The notes under the pieces were generated by a model. It was not told where the DNA came from. It did no database searches and was given only the letters and a program-made list of their open reading frames with translations. From the NCBI GenBank assembly GCA_009991425.1, contig JAACWH010000030.1, positions 1 through 62,996 on the forward strand: a stretch of 62,996 nt of DNA, in the 5' to 3' direction. The position numbers and the translations under genes are program-made. Shown here one piece after another: positions 1-9,301 of the stretch (position 1 is its first letter; each line of letters opens with the position of its first letter). Source of the stretch: Leptospira sp. Lineage in GTDB: Bacteria > Spirochaetota > Leptospiria > Leptospirales > Leptospiraceae.

Positions 1-35
1 TAAGAAAATCTCAATTTATAATTACAAAAATTAAT

Positions 36-58
36 AAAAAAGCGGACACGATGTCCGC
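36..58 (-). terminator. Rho-independent terminator, minus strand
   Basis: A perfect 7-bp stem (GCGGACA/TGTCCGC, loop CGA) at 42-58 is followed on the minus strand by six T (36-41). It lies downstream of the minus-strand recombinase gene and probably ends that transcript. Confidence 0.7.
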
Positions 59-281
59 ATTAAAGTGTGATGGCGGTTAACTACTTCTTGTCGTATTTTA
101 TAAGCGATAATTAAAACATGTTTTGTAGAATAATTTATTCAGATGATGTATAGTCGAGATAAAATTGCATTAAATTTATTCTTTCGTGAAGAAAATCGTA
201 TTGCGTTAAATATGCTAGAAGAAAGAGAAATCCGAATGAGTTTATAGTAATCTAAGTTAATATTTTTCTCTTTAGATATAA

Positions 282-1361
282 TTAAGAATTTTGGCGATCA
301 ATCAATTGATCGTAGGGACTTCTGATAGTGTGAAGCTTTTGCAAGGTTACTCGTGTGTACATTTGGGTTGTTCTTAGAGATTCGTGACCTAATAAAGATT
401 GGATATAACGAATATCAGTTCCTAGTTCCAATAAATGGGTAGCGAAGGCATGACGAAGAGAGTGGAAGGATACTTTTTTTATTATTTTTGCTCTTTGTTT
501 TGCTTGTTCGAATACTTTTTCTGCAGTGCGAATGCTAATCGGCATATATGTTTGTTTGCCTGAGGGGAATAGCCATTTAGGAAAAATAGGAAAACTATCT
601 AAGTATTTGGTAATATCTTTAAAAACTCTATCAGAGAGAATAGAGAGTCTGTCCTTTTTTCCTTTTCCTTGAGATATACGTAAGGTTTTTCGGATGGGGT
701 CAAGATCAGAAGGCTTTAACTGAACTGCTTCACTCACTCTTAAGCCGGCTGAGTAAGCAATTTCTAATAGCATTCTGTGTTTAATATTTTGAGTTAGTTT
801 AATTATTTTCTGAACTTCTTCAAAAGATAGTATTTCAGGAAGAACCTTTTCTTTTTTAACGGAAGGGAATTTTAGATTAGGAAGAAAACCTGTTGCATCT
901 TTGTAATAGAATAGCAAGGAAGATTGGGCAGATAAAAGCGTGGTTCCTCTAACGTCTCTTACATTTTTTAGATAAAGAAGAAATTCAATCAATTCTTCTT
1001 CACTAACAAATTGAGGTTGGCATTGGATGAATTCTAAAGCTTTATAATTCCAGAAGAGATAGGTTTTTTTGGTTCGTTTAGAATAATTTTTAAGTTCAAT
1101 TTGATTTATTAGCTTCTGGAAGAGAGGGGCAATCTGTTGAAGAAGGCTAGGATGTAAGCAAATTCTCTCAAATTTAAGCAATTCGATCCAGGAAGGGTGA
1201 TTTTTATATAGAGATTTAAAATAGTAACTATTCCTTTTAAAATCAAAATTTCTATCAGGTATAGAATCTGTTAAGAAGACTAAATCCTTTCGTTCAGAAA
1301 AATGGAAATCAAAATAGTATCTTTTATCTTCCAGGTAAAGGCGAGGGAGGCTTAGTGACAT
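282..1361 (-). CDS. Tyrosine recombinase (phage integrase family)
   Basis: This is a 359-residue site-specific DNA recombinase. The catalytic set is complete: R208 (AGLRVSEAV), a lysine near 235 (GKGKKDR), H300 and R303 (HSLRHAFATHL), H326 (LLGHESLRTTQ) and nucleophile Y335 (MYTRV). An SAM-like N-terminal core-binding domain spans about residues 80-165. The first ~75 residues are an extension absent from the ~300-residue XerC/XerD proteins, so a housekeeping Xer role is less likely than a mobile-element or integron-type role. No phage or cassette genes are adjacent. The start has no clear Shine-Dalgarno sequence, and an imperfect inverted repeat lies about 15 nt upstream. A terminator follows at 36-58. 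Confidence 0.9.
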   Translation of the reverse strand: MSLSLPRLYLEDKRYYFDFHFSERKDLVFLTDSIPDRNFDFKRNSYYFKSLYKNHPSWIELLKFERICLHPSLLQQIAPLFQKLINQIELKNYSKRTKKTYLFWNYKALEFIQCQPQFVSEEELIEFLLYLKNVRDVRGTTLLSAQSSLLFYYKDATGFLPNLKFPSVKKEKVLPEILSFEEVQKIIKLTQNIKHRMLLEIAYSAGLRVSEAVQLKPSDLDPIRKTLRISQGKGKKDRLSILSDRVFKDITKYLDSFPIFPKWLFPSGKQTYMPISIRTAEKVFEQAKQRAKIIKKVSFHSLRHAFATHLLELGTDIRYIQSLLGHESLRTTQMYTRVTLQKLHTIRSPYDQLIDRQNS

Positions 1362-1775
1362 AGGGACAATTTATTTTAGTTAGATTTTTAATCAACTAAA
1401 TAAATGTATAGTATTATTTGATCGACATAGCTCCGCCCCCTGAGTCCCATTTAATTTTTAAGAAAGTAACCATAAAATTGGTGATAGGTTTATTAATGGC
1501 AAGAGATTATTTCAAATTTACGCACTTTATACAAAAAAACTTACAGTAACATAAGGATTTAACTCGTTTTTCCTCATTTAAAAGCAATAAAAAAGGTTAA
1601 ATTAAGCATAGCTCTAATATATTTATAAATTTATTTTGCAAAAGTTTCTATAATACGATGACATATATGATTCTCCAATATTTTCAAATTTGTATCAATG
1701 AAAGTAGGGATTGATTTCAGTTGTCCAACCTTAAAAATTAATTGAGTATTCGCACCCCTTTTAGAGACTATCATC
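1362..1775. other. 414-bp divergent intergenic region
   Basis: This AT-rich region lies between the leftward recombinase and the rightward rhomboid gene. An imperfect inverted repeat (TTAGTT-a-GATT / AATC-AACTAA, loop TTT) occupies 1376-1399, just in front of the recombinase start. A TATAAT hexamer at 1649-1654 points rightward but lacks a good -35 at the right distance. No convincing ORF was found. Confidence 0.5.
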
Positions 1776-2381
1776 ATGTCTTTATTTAGCGTAACTTTTC
1801 TTATTTTAGCATCAACAATTAGTTTAAGTCTTTATACAATTTACAAAAACCAAAGTCTATTAGATCAACTGATTTTACATCCCTTTAAAATGAACAGGGA
1901 TAATAGTTACTACAGAATGATTACAAGTGGATTTTTACATGCAGATCTGAATCATTTAATTTTTAATATGCTTTCTTTTTATTTTTTTGCCATTCATTTA
2001 GAAGGATTTGTTGGATCATTTATTTTCTTTTTATTTTATATAGTAGCTATTGTGATTTCTAATATCGATTCTTTTCTTAAAAATAAAAACAATCCTATGT
2101 ACAGAAGTCTTGGAGCAAGCGGTGGTGTGGCTGCTATAATTTTTAGTTATATCATTTTCAATCCATCCACTACCTTATATTTATTGTTTGCTATTCCTAT
2201 TCCAGGTCCTCTATTTGCAATTGGATATTTAGTTTATAGCACTTATGCTTCCAAAGCTATGAATGACAATATCAACCACGATGCACATATTTGGGGTTCA
2301 ATTACAGGAATAGTTTTTGCATTGGTTTATGACCCAACATCTATAAGCCGTTTGATAGACTTTGTGTATGGATTTTTTTAA
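1776..2381 (+). CDS. Rhomboid family intramembrane serine protease
   Basis: This is a 201-residue, largely hydrophobic membrane protein with about six membrane segments. It carries the rhomboid signature: H55/H60/N64 in HADLNHLIFNM, the nucleophile S115 in GASGG, and the dyad histidine H171 in AHIWG. Rhomboids cleave transmembrane substrates within the bilayer, and the substrate here is unknown. The protein ends soon after the last helix with no extra soluble domain. No operon partner is evident. The following regulator gene is decayed. Confidence 0.88.
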   Translation: MSLFSVTFLILASTISLSLYTIYKNQSLLDQLILHPFKMNRDNSYYRMITSGFLHADLNHLIFNMLSFYFFAIHLEGFVGSFIFFLFYIVAIVISNIDSFLKNKNNPMYRSLGASGGVAAIIFSYIIFNPSTTLYLLFAIPIPGPLFAIGYLVYSTYASKAMNDNINHDAHIWGSITGIVFALVYDPTSISRLIDFVYGFF

Positions 2382-2540
2382 AAGTTAAATTTTCAAATCT
2401 CATCTTTTTAACTTAGAGAAATTAATAATACAGATTCTGCTTCGATAACCCAATTCTATAATAGAAATTTTAATAAAAAAACTTTTGATTCAATATTTTT
2501 TTTTAAACAAAAAATAAGACCGAAGGAACGTGCTTTAATT

Positions 2541-2981
2541 ATGTGGAAAGTAGATATAACAAAATCTGTGATATTGGATCAAGCTTTGAAGATGTCTAGT
2601 ATCCAAGATCTCGAGGGAATTACAATCGGAAGCATAGCTGCAGAATTAAAAATGTCTAAAAGTAGACTATTTGGTAAATTTCTATCCAAAGAATTTTTAC
2701 AAATTGAAGTGTTAAGATCTGGATTCGAATTATTTTGAAGGAAAGTTGTATACCCAGCTTTCAAAGCAAAACCTGGTAAGCATAGAATATAGATAACCTT
2801 TCAATCTTGGTTAGATTGAGTGAGTGGATCTAACCTTTCTGGTGGTAGTATTTTCCTCTCTAGCATTTCTGAGTTAGTTGATAAACTGGGAATAGTTAAG
2901 GATTATTTATTGAAAAATCAAAAAAATAAAGTTAAACAAATATTTAATAATTTTTTAGAAGATTATAAAATTACCAATTAA
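2541..2981 (+). pseudogene. TetR-family regulator, broken by three in-frame stops
   Basis: The first 65 codons encode a TetR-type N-terminal helix-turn-helix (ITIGSIAAELKMSKSRLFGKF). TGA at 2736-2738, TAG at 2790-2792 and TGA at 2817-2819 interrupt the same frame, but the frame remains TetR-like on both sides: RKVVYPAFKAKPG, ITFQSWLD and SGSNLSGGSIFLSSISELVDK look like the ligand-binding region. The frame ends with TAA at 2979. There are no frameshifts, only nonsense changes, so decay is recent or stops accumulated after loss of selection. The remaining 146 codons are shorter than the usual ~190, so the C-terminus is also lost. A truncated 65-residue peptide could still be made but would lack the dimerisation domain. 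Confidence 0.75.
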
Positions 2982-2990
2982 GGATTAAAT

Positions 2991-3313
2991 ATGGAAATAA
3001 ATAAAGAACATTTAAATACAAATAATCCTAATATAAATTCTAAAAAAAATAAAAATATTTCTAATCAAAATGAATTCTTATCATTTTCCCATAAAAATAC
3101 ATCATCAACAATTGTTGGACTATTTCAAGTAAGTTAGAATTCTATAAAACAAACAAACGTAATATGGGAAAAGTTGCCACTCATATTTTCCTTTCAACTA
3201 AGAGAGTTGAAGCATCCAGAAAAGAAACAGATACAATTGTTTCTAGCCCTAGGTTCAACAATCTATGGATAGGCTTTGAGGCATTTACTATTATACTTAT
3301 AGGAAAAATTTAA
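2991..3313 (+). pseudogene. Degenerate coding remnant behind the TetR pseudogene
   Basis: A 48-residue Asn/Lys-rich frame (2991-3137) ends at TAG. A second frame then opens and runs to 3313, encoding WTISSKLEFYKTNKRN, then MGKVATHIFLSTKRVEASRK, then ETDTIVSSPRFNNLWIGFEA. This second part resembles the N-terminus of alpha/beta hydrolases that often sit beside TetR genes, but the catalytic part is missing. It runs slightly into the 3' end of the opposing kinase gene. The identification as a hydrolase remnant is an inference from pattern recognition only. Confidence 0.3.
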
Positions 3314-4799
3314 CAATACTTCGTGTTCCTTTATGATTTTCTATTATAAAGGAACCGTTTAGTTGTTCACATAACATTTTAACTAGTTTTAGTCCAAATC
3401 CATTCGAATCGTTGATATTAAAACTTTCAGGAAGTCCGTTTCCATTATCTTGTATTGTTAGTGTTAATTGATTCTCTATATTTGTAAGTGAAATATTGAT
3501 AAAACAAGACTTTTTCCCAATAAATGCATACTTAAGCGTATTAGTAAGCAGTTCATTAAGGATAATACCAAGAAGAAATAATTTTTTGGAAGGTAAATTA
3601 AATTGGTCAATCTGTTTTTCTGTAGTAATATATAAATTGTGTTGAAATAATTCCACTATCGCATCAATCAGATTTTCTAAATATTTTTTAGCGGGGATAC
3701 TACTATAATCATCACTGAGTAGAAGTTTATCATAGAGAACACTCATACTGAATATTCGAGCCAAAGTATCTTGTAAAATGGAAATAGCTTCTTGATTACT
3801 AATAGATTCTAACTGCATTGATAATAAATTAGCAATTGTTGTGATATTATTTTTAATACGGTGATGAACTTCTTTGAGTAAGGTTTCTAATCCTTCTTTT
3901 TCTTCTTTTTGAAATATGATTTCTTTATTAGCAATTGTTAATTCAGATGCACGTTTTTGTTTTTCCTCATTCTGAAATATGAGTTCTTTATTAGCAATAG
4001 TTAATTCTGAAGCTCGCTTTTGTTTTTCTATATTCTGAAATACAAGTTCTTTGTTAGCAATAGTTAATTCTGAAGCTCGTTTTTGTTTTTCCTCATTCTG
4101 AAATACAAGTTCTTTGTTAGCAATAGTTAATTCTGATGCACGTTTTTGCTTTTCTTTATTCTGATATACAAGTTTATTATTAGCATGAATCAGTTCATTC
4201 TGAAATTTAATTTCCTTTTTTGCTATAATTAATTCAATATCTCTTTTATTCTTTTCTTTATTTAGTTCTTTCTTTTCGATTAATTCTTTTTTTAATTTAA
4301 TATTAGCATTGAAAAGTTTAAATGCCATTTTTATTGAAGCATCAAGAACTGTACTACTGGAATTTTTTACAACGTACCCATATGAGGTAATCTTCTCAGT
4401 TTTTTCAACAATTTCTGATTCGGTATGGCTCGATAAAAAAATAATGGGTATATCTTTTTCTCTTAGGATGATTTCAGCAGCTTGGGTTCCATCCATTCCT
4501 TCGCCCAAATCAATATCCATGAGAATAAGATCGATTTCACCTTTATCTTTGAATTCTTCAACCACAGTATGGGAAGTATTTATTGGTATAATATCGTTTT
4601 CTACTTTTTTGTGATATATTTGCTTGCTTTCAGGGAGTTTCACAAGTTCATCAGTTTCTTTTTTTATCAACTGGATTGCTTTTTCACCACTATCGATAGT
4701 TATAACATTATACCCATATTTTTCGAGATTCTTTTTTGAACTCAATGCAATTAAGGCTTCATCTTCAACGAGAAGAATCGTTTTTTTACTATTTCTCAT
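3297..4799 (-). CDS. Receiver-coiled coil-HisKA_2 histidine kinase
   Basis: This is a 500-residue cytoplasmic signalling protein with its receiver at the N-terminus. Residues 1-150 form a CheY-like receiver (VEDE, phospho-acceptor D95 in LMDIDLG, conserved lysine in VVKNSS) with a ~40-residue insertion around 50-90 that the paralogue at 49295-50161 lacks. Residues ~155-305 are a long coiled coil containing four near-identical 21-residue repeats. A HisKA_2 dimerisation/phosphotransfer motif follows (EVHHRIKNN, H312/H313), then a HATPase_c domain with N box (LLTNTLKYA) and G box (DNGNGLPE). A phosphate signal received at D95 could control the kinase through the coiled coil. No partner regulator is adjacent. 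Confidence 0.9.
   Translation of the reverse strand: MRNSKKTILLVEDEALIALSSKKNLEKYGYNVITIDSGEKAIQLIKKETDELVKLPESKQIYHKKVENDIIPINTSHTVVEEFKDKGEIDLILMDIDLGEGMDGTQAAEIILREKDIPIIFLSSHTESEIVEKTEKITSYGYVVKNSSSTVLDASIKMAFKLFNANIKLKKELIEKKELNKEKNKRDIELIIAKKEIKFQNELIHANNKLVYQNKEKQKRASELTIANKELVFQNEEKQKRASELTIANKELVFQNIEKQKRASELTIANKELIFQNEEKQKRASELTIANKEIIFQKEEKEGLETLLKEVHHRIKNNITTIANLLSMQLESISNQEAISILQDTLARIFSMSVLYDKLLLSDDYSSIPAKKYLENLIDAIVELFQHNLYITTEKQIDQFNLPSKKLFLLGIILNELLTNTLKYAFIGKKSCFINISLTNIENQLTLTIQDNGNGLPESFNINDSNGFGLKLVKMLCEQLNGSFIIENHKGTRSIVKFFL
3902..4153 (-). repeat. 63-bp tandem repeat, four copies, inside the kinase gene
   Basis: Four head-to-tail 63-bp units encode the 21-residue unit QKRASELTIANKELVFQNEE plus K, with only a few substitutions between copies. 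A more diverged relative precedes them in the protein. Twenty-one residues are exactly three heptads, so gain or loss of a unit keeps the coiled-coil register. Boundaries are approximate. Confidence 0.88.
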
Positions 4800-5251
4800 T
4801 ATATTTTATTCCTGCTTTCAATTCTAGCGCTTTAATAGGCGGCTCTACCGAATCTTTGGACATGTCTTTGTCTAATTGATTATTAATTTCTAAAAATAAG
4901 ATACTTGAAGTATGTTACGTTGAGTACTTTATTAGAATGATGAAATGTCAATTTAATATTTCTTTAAACTTTAAAATATACGAAAATCATTTTAATGCTC
5001 TTTAATCGAAAAAGGGAGGTTATTCGGAATGTATCTCGACTCAAACTAATTGAATCAAGTTCACAAAAATTTACATAAGATTGTCTAAAAAGCATTTAAA
5101 CTTATATCATACATGCAACGAGTCCCGATTTTATAAAATTATATTTAATTTTAATTTTTTATAAATTTCATTTTTATGATAAATCTCTAGCAGGACATAT
5201 TTTCAAAAAAAATATCTTGCCCAAATTTCTACTGAATTATCAAATATCACG
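4800..5251. other. 452-bp divergent intergenic region
   Basis: This very AT-rich region lies between two outward-reading kinase genes and must carry promoters for both. A 13-nt palindrome ATACTTGAAGTAT occupies 4901-4913, about 100 bp upstream of the leftward gene. I see no ORF with coding character and no confident promoter or RNA gene. Confidence 0.45.
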
Positions 5252-8200
5252 ATGTCTTGGCGAATCTTTATAATCATATGCACTCTTTTTTTCCTTACCT
5301 GTCAGGATGAAATTCAAAACGGGCATAATAAGCTTCTTCCTAGGGTGGAAAAGGGTATTCTAGATCTAAGGTCTTGGGATTTAGACAAAGACGGTCCAGT
5401 CCCCTTAGCTGGGGATTGGGAATTCTATTGGAAAGATTTTATTGATATTAATTTATTTTCTTCCTCAACAGAACCAAAAGCACCATCCTTTATCTATGTA
5501 CCAGGAATATGGAATGATTTTGCAGTAAGCAAAACTATATCAGATGAACAATCAAATGAAAATTCTATTGGTGGAAAAGGATATGCAACCTACCGATTGC
5601 AAATCCTAATGCCAGACACAATTCATTTCAAATCAGATCGTCCAGGAATAAAAATTTGGGCACAAAATTCTTCTTACCAATTGTTTATTAATGGTATTTT
5701 GTATTCAGAGGTTGGTAAGATTGCAAAAAATGAAAATGAAAGTTCTCCTGCATTTTTTCCCCAAATTATTCCATTAATAAATCAATCTAAAATCTATGAT
5801 GTTGTTTTTTATGTATCTAATTATGATCAGGCGAAAGGAGGCTTATGGAACAAAGTTCTTTTTGGAACTGAAAAAGATTTAATTCAAATCAGAAATAACA
5901 ATCTATTCTTAGATTTATTTTTATTTGGCGCTTTAACTCTTATGGGTTTTTACCATTTAGGTTTGTTCAACCTAAGAAGGAAAGATCAATCTTCTCTTTA
6001 TTTTGGCATTTATTGTTTGTTAATGGGAATACGCGTTGTAATGACAGGAGAGAAGTTTTTATATAATATATTTCCTAATATTCCACTCGTCATTGATCTA
6101 CAAATCGATTATCTATCCGTATATCTGGGAGGATCTTTATTGTTACAATTTGTTCACTTGGTATTACCAAATGATATGCCCCATACTTTCCGAAAGATCT
6201 TACATGCTATTTCTGGATTCTTTATTTTAACTCTTTTTGTTATGCCGCCATTTTATTTTTCTATGGCTTTGCCTCTCATGGAAATTATTATTTTAATAAT
6301 TATTATAACTATCACATATACAATGATTGTATCGATCATAAATAAAAGGGAAGGTGCAAAATCCTTTTTTGCAGGATTTATCGTCTTTGCAACAATAGCC
6401 ATTAACGATGTATTCCATGACAATCATATCATTCAATCGGGATACTACGCTCCTTATGGTTTTTTAATTTTTATATTTTCTCAATCCTATGTCCTATCTA
6501 AAAGATTTGCCAATTCAATGAATCGGGTTGATGATCTAACAATAAATCTTGAAAATAAAGTAAATGAACGTACAGAAGAGTTAGAAAAATCCAAAAAAGA
6601 AATTGAATCCTTAAACTCTTTCATAAGTATCATCAATTCCTCCTCAGATTTGGATAAAATATTTATGGAAATATCCAAGTATGTAAATTTGAGTTATGGA
6701 ATCAACGGAACTTGGCTATTTCTTCCCGATGAGAATAGTGAATTTCTATATGCTTATAAAGCTTATAGTTATAGTAAACTTTCAGAAGATAAGCATTATT
6801 ATTTATTAAATCAAAAAATCCCTATGAGAGAAAAAGAAGGAGGGATGTTGTTTAAAACTTTTCAAAGAAAGAAACCCTTCTATCTAAATAGGATACCTAA
6901 ATTTGAATATGATATCGACCGAGAAATAGTAGATAAACTATCGATTAAATCTTTTTTATATGTGCCTCTTCTGATTCAAAATGAATGTGTTGGGGTTTAT
7001 GCTTTTTCCAATTTGTTGGAACCCATGAAATTAAAGCGTAATCAAATTTACTCAATATCTAATCTATGTTATCAGATTGCTGGACCAGTCAATACAAATC
7101 ATTTACTGCAAAAAGTTGCACAGGCAAGAAAGGTAAGTGATAAACAAAAATACGAAATTGAAATGCTCAATGAATTCTCCAAGAAAATCAATGAAAATTT
7201 TAATCTAGATGAAATCCTTGATCTTGTAGGCGAATACATTACACAAAATTTTAATATAAGTCATTATTTGTTGTGGAGATTGACAGAAGATGAAAAGGCA
7301 TTGTTTCCCTACAAAGGTACATTTTCCGAATCTATCCCTAAAGAGAATATTGAAATTTTCGTAGATTTAAAAATTCCAACACAAGAAGATCTTGGAATCC
7401 ATGCATTAGTTTGTAAAAATAAGAAGAATGTTTTTTTAAGAGGAATGAAACGCAATCGCAAATCTGAATCCAATATTGAAAATCAGATCCAAGAGCTTTT
7501 GGATTTTGAATCAATCCTGATTGTTCCTTTAGTGATACAAAATAAAGTTATTGGTACTATGGATTTTTCAGACTACTCCCAAAAAATGCATTTAACTAGG
7601 GAAGATATAAAAAAAATAGCTATCTTTTGTGAACAAATTGCTGGGGTTATCCAAGCGTCTATACTGTTTCAAAAAGTTGAAAAGGTAAAAGAAGAAACGG
7701 AAGGTTTGAACCAATTAATAAAAAGCCTAAATGAGAAATTGGATTTAAAATTAATTATGGATAAGGTATCTATTTATGTAAGTCAAAATTATTCAATTCA
7801 AAATATCGGCTTGTATATAGTAGACCCCGATAAAGAAAATATTTCCATGTTCTCTTCCACCTTCCCAGATTATGTAACTGAAGTTGAACGACAAATTATA
7901 TTTGATTCAAAAATTCCTGTTCAAGATAATACAGGAGCTCATTCGTTTACTTATCGAACGAAAAAATATTTCTATATCCCAAATGCTCAATCCAAAAGAG
8001 CCTTGGGTGCTGCATCACCAGAAGAATTGTATGTAATCAAAAAATGCAATATCAATTCATTTATGTTAATGCCGCTTTTATTAAACAATGAAGTAATTGG
8101 TATTTTAGACTTTTCCAATTATGAAAATAAATTAAAGCTAACAAAAGAAGATATTTCTAAAATATCAATATTAGCTGAACAATTAGCAGGAATTATCCAC

Positions 8201-9277
8201 GGTTCCAATCTTTTTAAGCAAGTGCAAGAAGAGAAAGAAAAAGCTATCCTTGCGAAACAAGAGACCGAACGAGCATTATCCGATTTAAAGGCATCCCAAG
8301 ACCAACTTGTTCAATCAGAGAAACTAGCAGCTCTTGGACAGTTAGTTTCTGGAATAGCGCATGAAATCAATACTCCCATTGGCGCTATAAAAGCAACAGC
8401 ATCAAACTTGAAATATTCCTTGGGTGATATATTGAGAGATGCTCCTAAGATTATCAAAATTTTGGATGATGATATGATAGCACTTGCTGAAGCTTTAATA
8501 CTTAAATCCTCTAAGGATAATTCCCTCTCCATGAAGGAAATTCGTAACTTAAAAAAGAATCTAAAGAGTAAGCTTGATGAGTTAAATATAGAAGCCGCTG
8601 ATGAACTCTCAGAACTCTTCGTCGAAATGGGTGAGAAAACGGTTCAGGAAGAATACCTCCCTCTTTGGAGGCATGAAAGGGTAGATGACATTATTAAATT
8701 TATTTCCAGTCTGATTGGATTAAAAAATAAATCTGACAATATCAATACAGCAGTAGAAAAGACAGTCAAGATTATCTATGCACTCAAGGCTTACTCCAAG
8801 AAAGACAATTCGGGAGTTCCACAAAAAACAAATCTACACGAAGGTATAGATACTGTTCTTACAATCTATCATAATTATCTTAAACAAGGAATTGAAGTTT
8901 CTAGAGAATTTGGAGAAATACCTGATGTAAGTTGTATAGAATCTGATATTAACCAAATTTGGACAAATCTAATCTTCAACGCTATTCAAGCTATGGAGAA
9001 CAAAGGCAAGCTAATCATTCGCACTTGGTTGGAACAAGGAAATGATACCAAATCAGATCGGGTTAGTATCCAAATCGAAGACAATGGATTAGGAATTCCT
9101 GATGAAATTCAAGCCAGGATTTTTGATGCATTCTACACAACCAAACGAGAAGGAGAAGGATCAGGTATGGGACTTTTTATTGTGAAACAAATTATTGATA
9201 AACACAATGGAACCATTACTGTAAAGAGTGAGCGGGGCAGAACATTGTTTACGGTAAGTTTGCCAGTGGGTGAATAA
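5252..9277 (+). CDS. 7TMR-DISM sensor histidine kinase with three GAF domains
   Basis: This is a 1341-residue membrane sensor kinase. A hydrophobic signal or anchor ends in a cysteine (FFLTC), followed by an extracytoplasmic 7TMR-DISMED2-like beta domain at ~35-205 and a seven-helix 7TMR-DISM bundle at ~218-410. A short coiled coil leads into three tandem GAF-like domains (~450-625, 635-810, 820-995), each ending in a similar VPLLIQN.. IG.. DFSN.. IAEQ pattern. The kinase H box is GIAHEINTPIGAI with H1037. About 190 residues of helical sequence separate it from the N box (NLIFNAIQAMENKG, ~1240), longer than a normal HisKA hairpin. G boxes (DNGLGIP, GSGMGLFIVKQ) complete the ATPase. It has no receiver, so its partner is encoded elsewhere. 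Confidence 0.9.
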   Translation: MSWRIFIIICTLFFLTCQDEIQNGHNKLLPRVEKGILDLRSWDLDKDGPVPLAGDWEFYWKDFIDINLFSSSTEPKAPSFIYVPGIWNDFAVSKTISDEQSNENSIGGKGYATYRLQILMPDTIHFKSDRPGIKIWAQNSSYQLFINGILYSEVGKIAKNENESSPAFFPQIIPLINQSKIYDVVFYVSNYDQAKGGLWNKVLFGTEKDLIQIRNNNLFLDLFLFGALTLMGFYHLGLFNLRRKDQSSLYFGIYCLLMGIRVVMTGEKFLYNIFPNIPLVIDLQIDYLSVYLGGSLLLQFVHLVLPNDMPHTFRKILHAISGFFILTLFVMPPFYFSMALPLMEIIILIIIITITYTMIVSIINKREGAKSFFAGFIVFATIAINDVFHDNHIIQSGYYAPYGFLIFIFSQSYVLSKRFANSMNRVDDLTINLENKVNERTEELEKSKKEIESLNSFISIINSSSDLDKIFMEISKYVNLSYGINGTWLFLPDENSEFLYAYKAYSYSKLSEDKHYYLLNQKIPMREKEGGMLFKTFQRKKPFYLNRIPKFEYDIDREIVDKLSIKSFLYVPLLIQNECVGVYAFSNLLEPMKLKRNQIYSISNLCYQIAGPVNTNHLLQKVAQARKVSDKQKYEIEMLNEFSKKINENFNLDEILDLVGEYITQNFNISHYLLWRLTEDEKALFPYKGTFSESIPKENIEIFVDLKIPTQEDLGIHALVCKNKKNVFLRGMKRNRKSESNIENQIQELLDFESILIVPLVIQNKVIGTMDFSDYSQKMHLTREDIKKIAIFCEQIAGVIQASILFQKVEKVKEETEGLNQLIKSLNEKLDLKLIMDKVSIYVSQNYSIQNIGLYIVDPDKENISMFSSTFPDYVTEVERQIIFDSKIPVQDNTGAHSFTYRTKKYFYIPNAQSKRALGAASPEELYVIKKCNINSFMLMPLLLNNEVIGILDFSNYENKLKLTKEDISKISILAEQLAGIIHGSNLFKQVQEEKEKAILAKQETERALSDLKASQDQLVQSEKLAALGQLVSGIAHEINTPIGAIKATASNLKYSLGDILRDAPKIIKILDDDMIALAEALILKSSKDNSLSMKEIRNLKKNLKSKLDELNIEAADELSELFVEMGEKTVQEEYLPLWRHERVDDIIKFISSLIGLKNKSDNINTAVEKTVKIIYALKAYSKKDNSGVPQKTNLHEGIDTVLTIYHNYLKQGIEVSREFGEIPDVSCIESDINQIWTNLIFNAIQAMENKGKLIIRTWLEQGNDTKSDRVSIQIEDNGLGIPDEIQARIFDAFYTTKREGEGSGMGLFIVKQIIDKHNGTITVKSERGRTLFTVSLPVGE

Positions 9278-9301
9278 TGGATATCTTGGAATCCTATTAT
9301 T

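Noticed and set aside
143..247. 34-codon plus-strand frame starting with two Met
   Set aside because: Too short, no Shine-Dalgarno site and no recognisable family; chance frames of this size are expected in AT-rich DNA.
1..1400. Integron with attC cassettes around the recombinase
   Set aside because: One arm of the repeat at 1376-1399 fits an R box but the other does not, and no cassette array of short promoterless genes is present on either side.
3902..4153. CRISPR-like array
   Set aside because: The repeats are contiguous, in frame and encode a coiled coil; there are no unique spacers.
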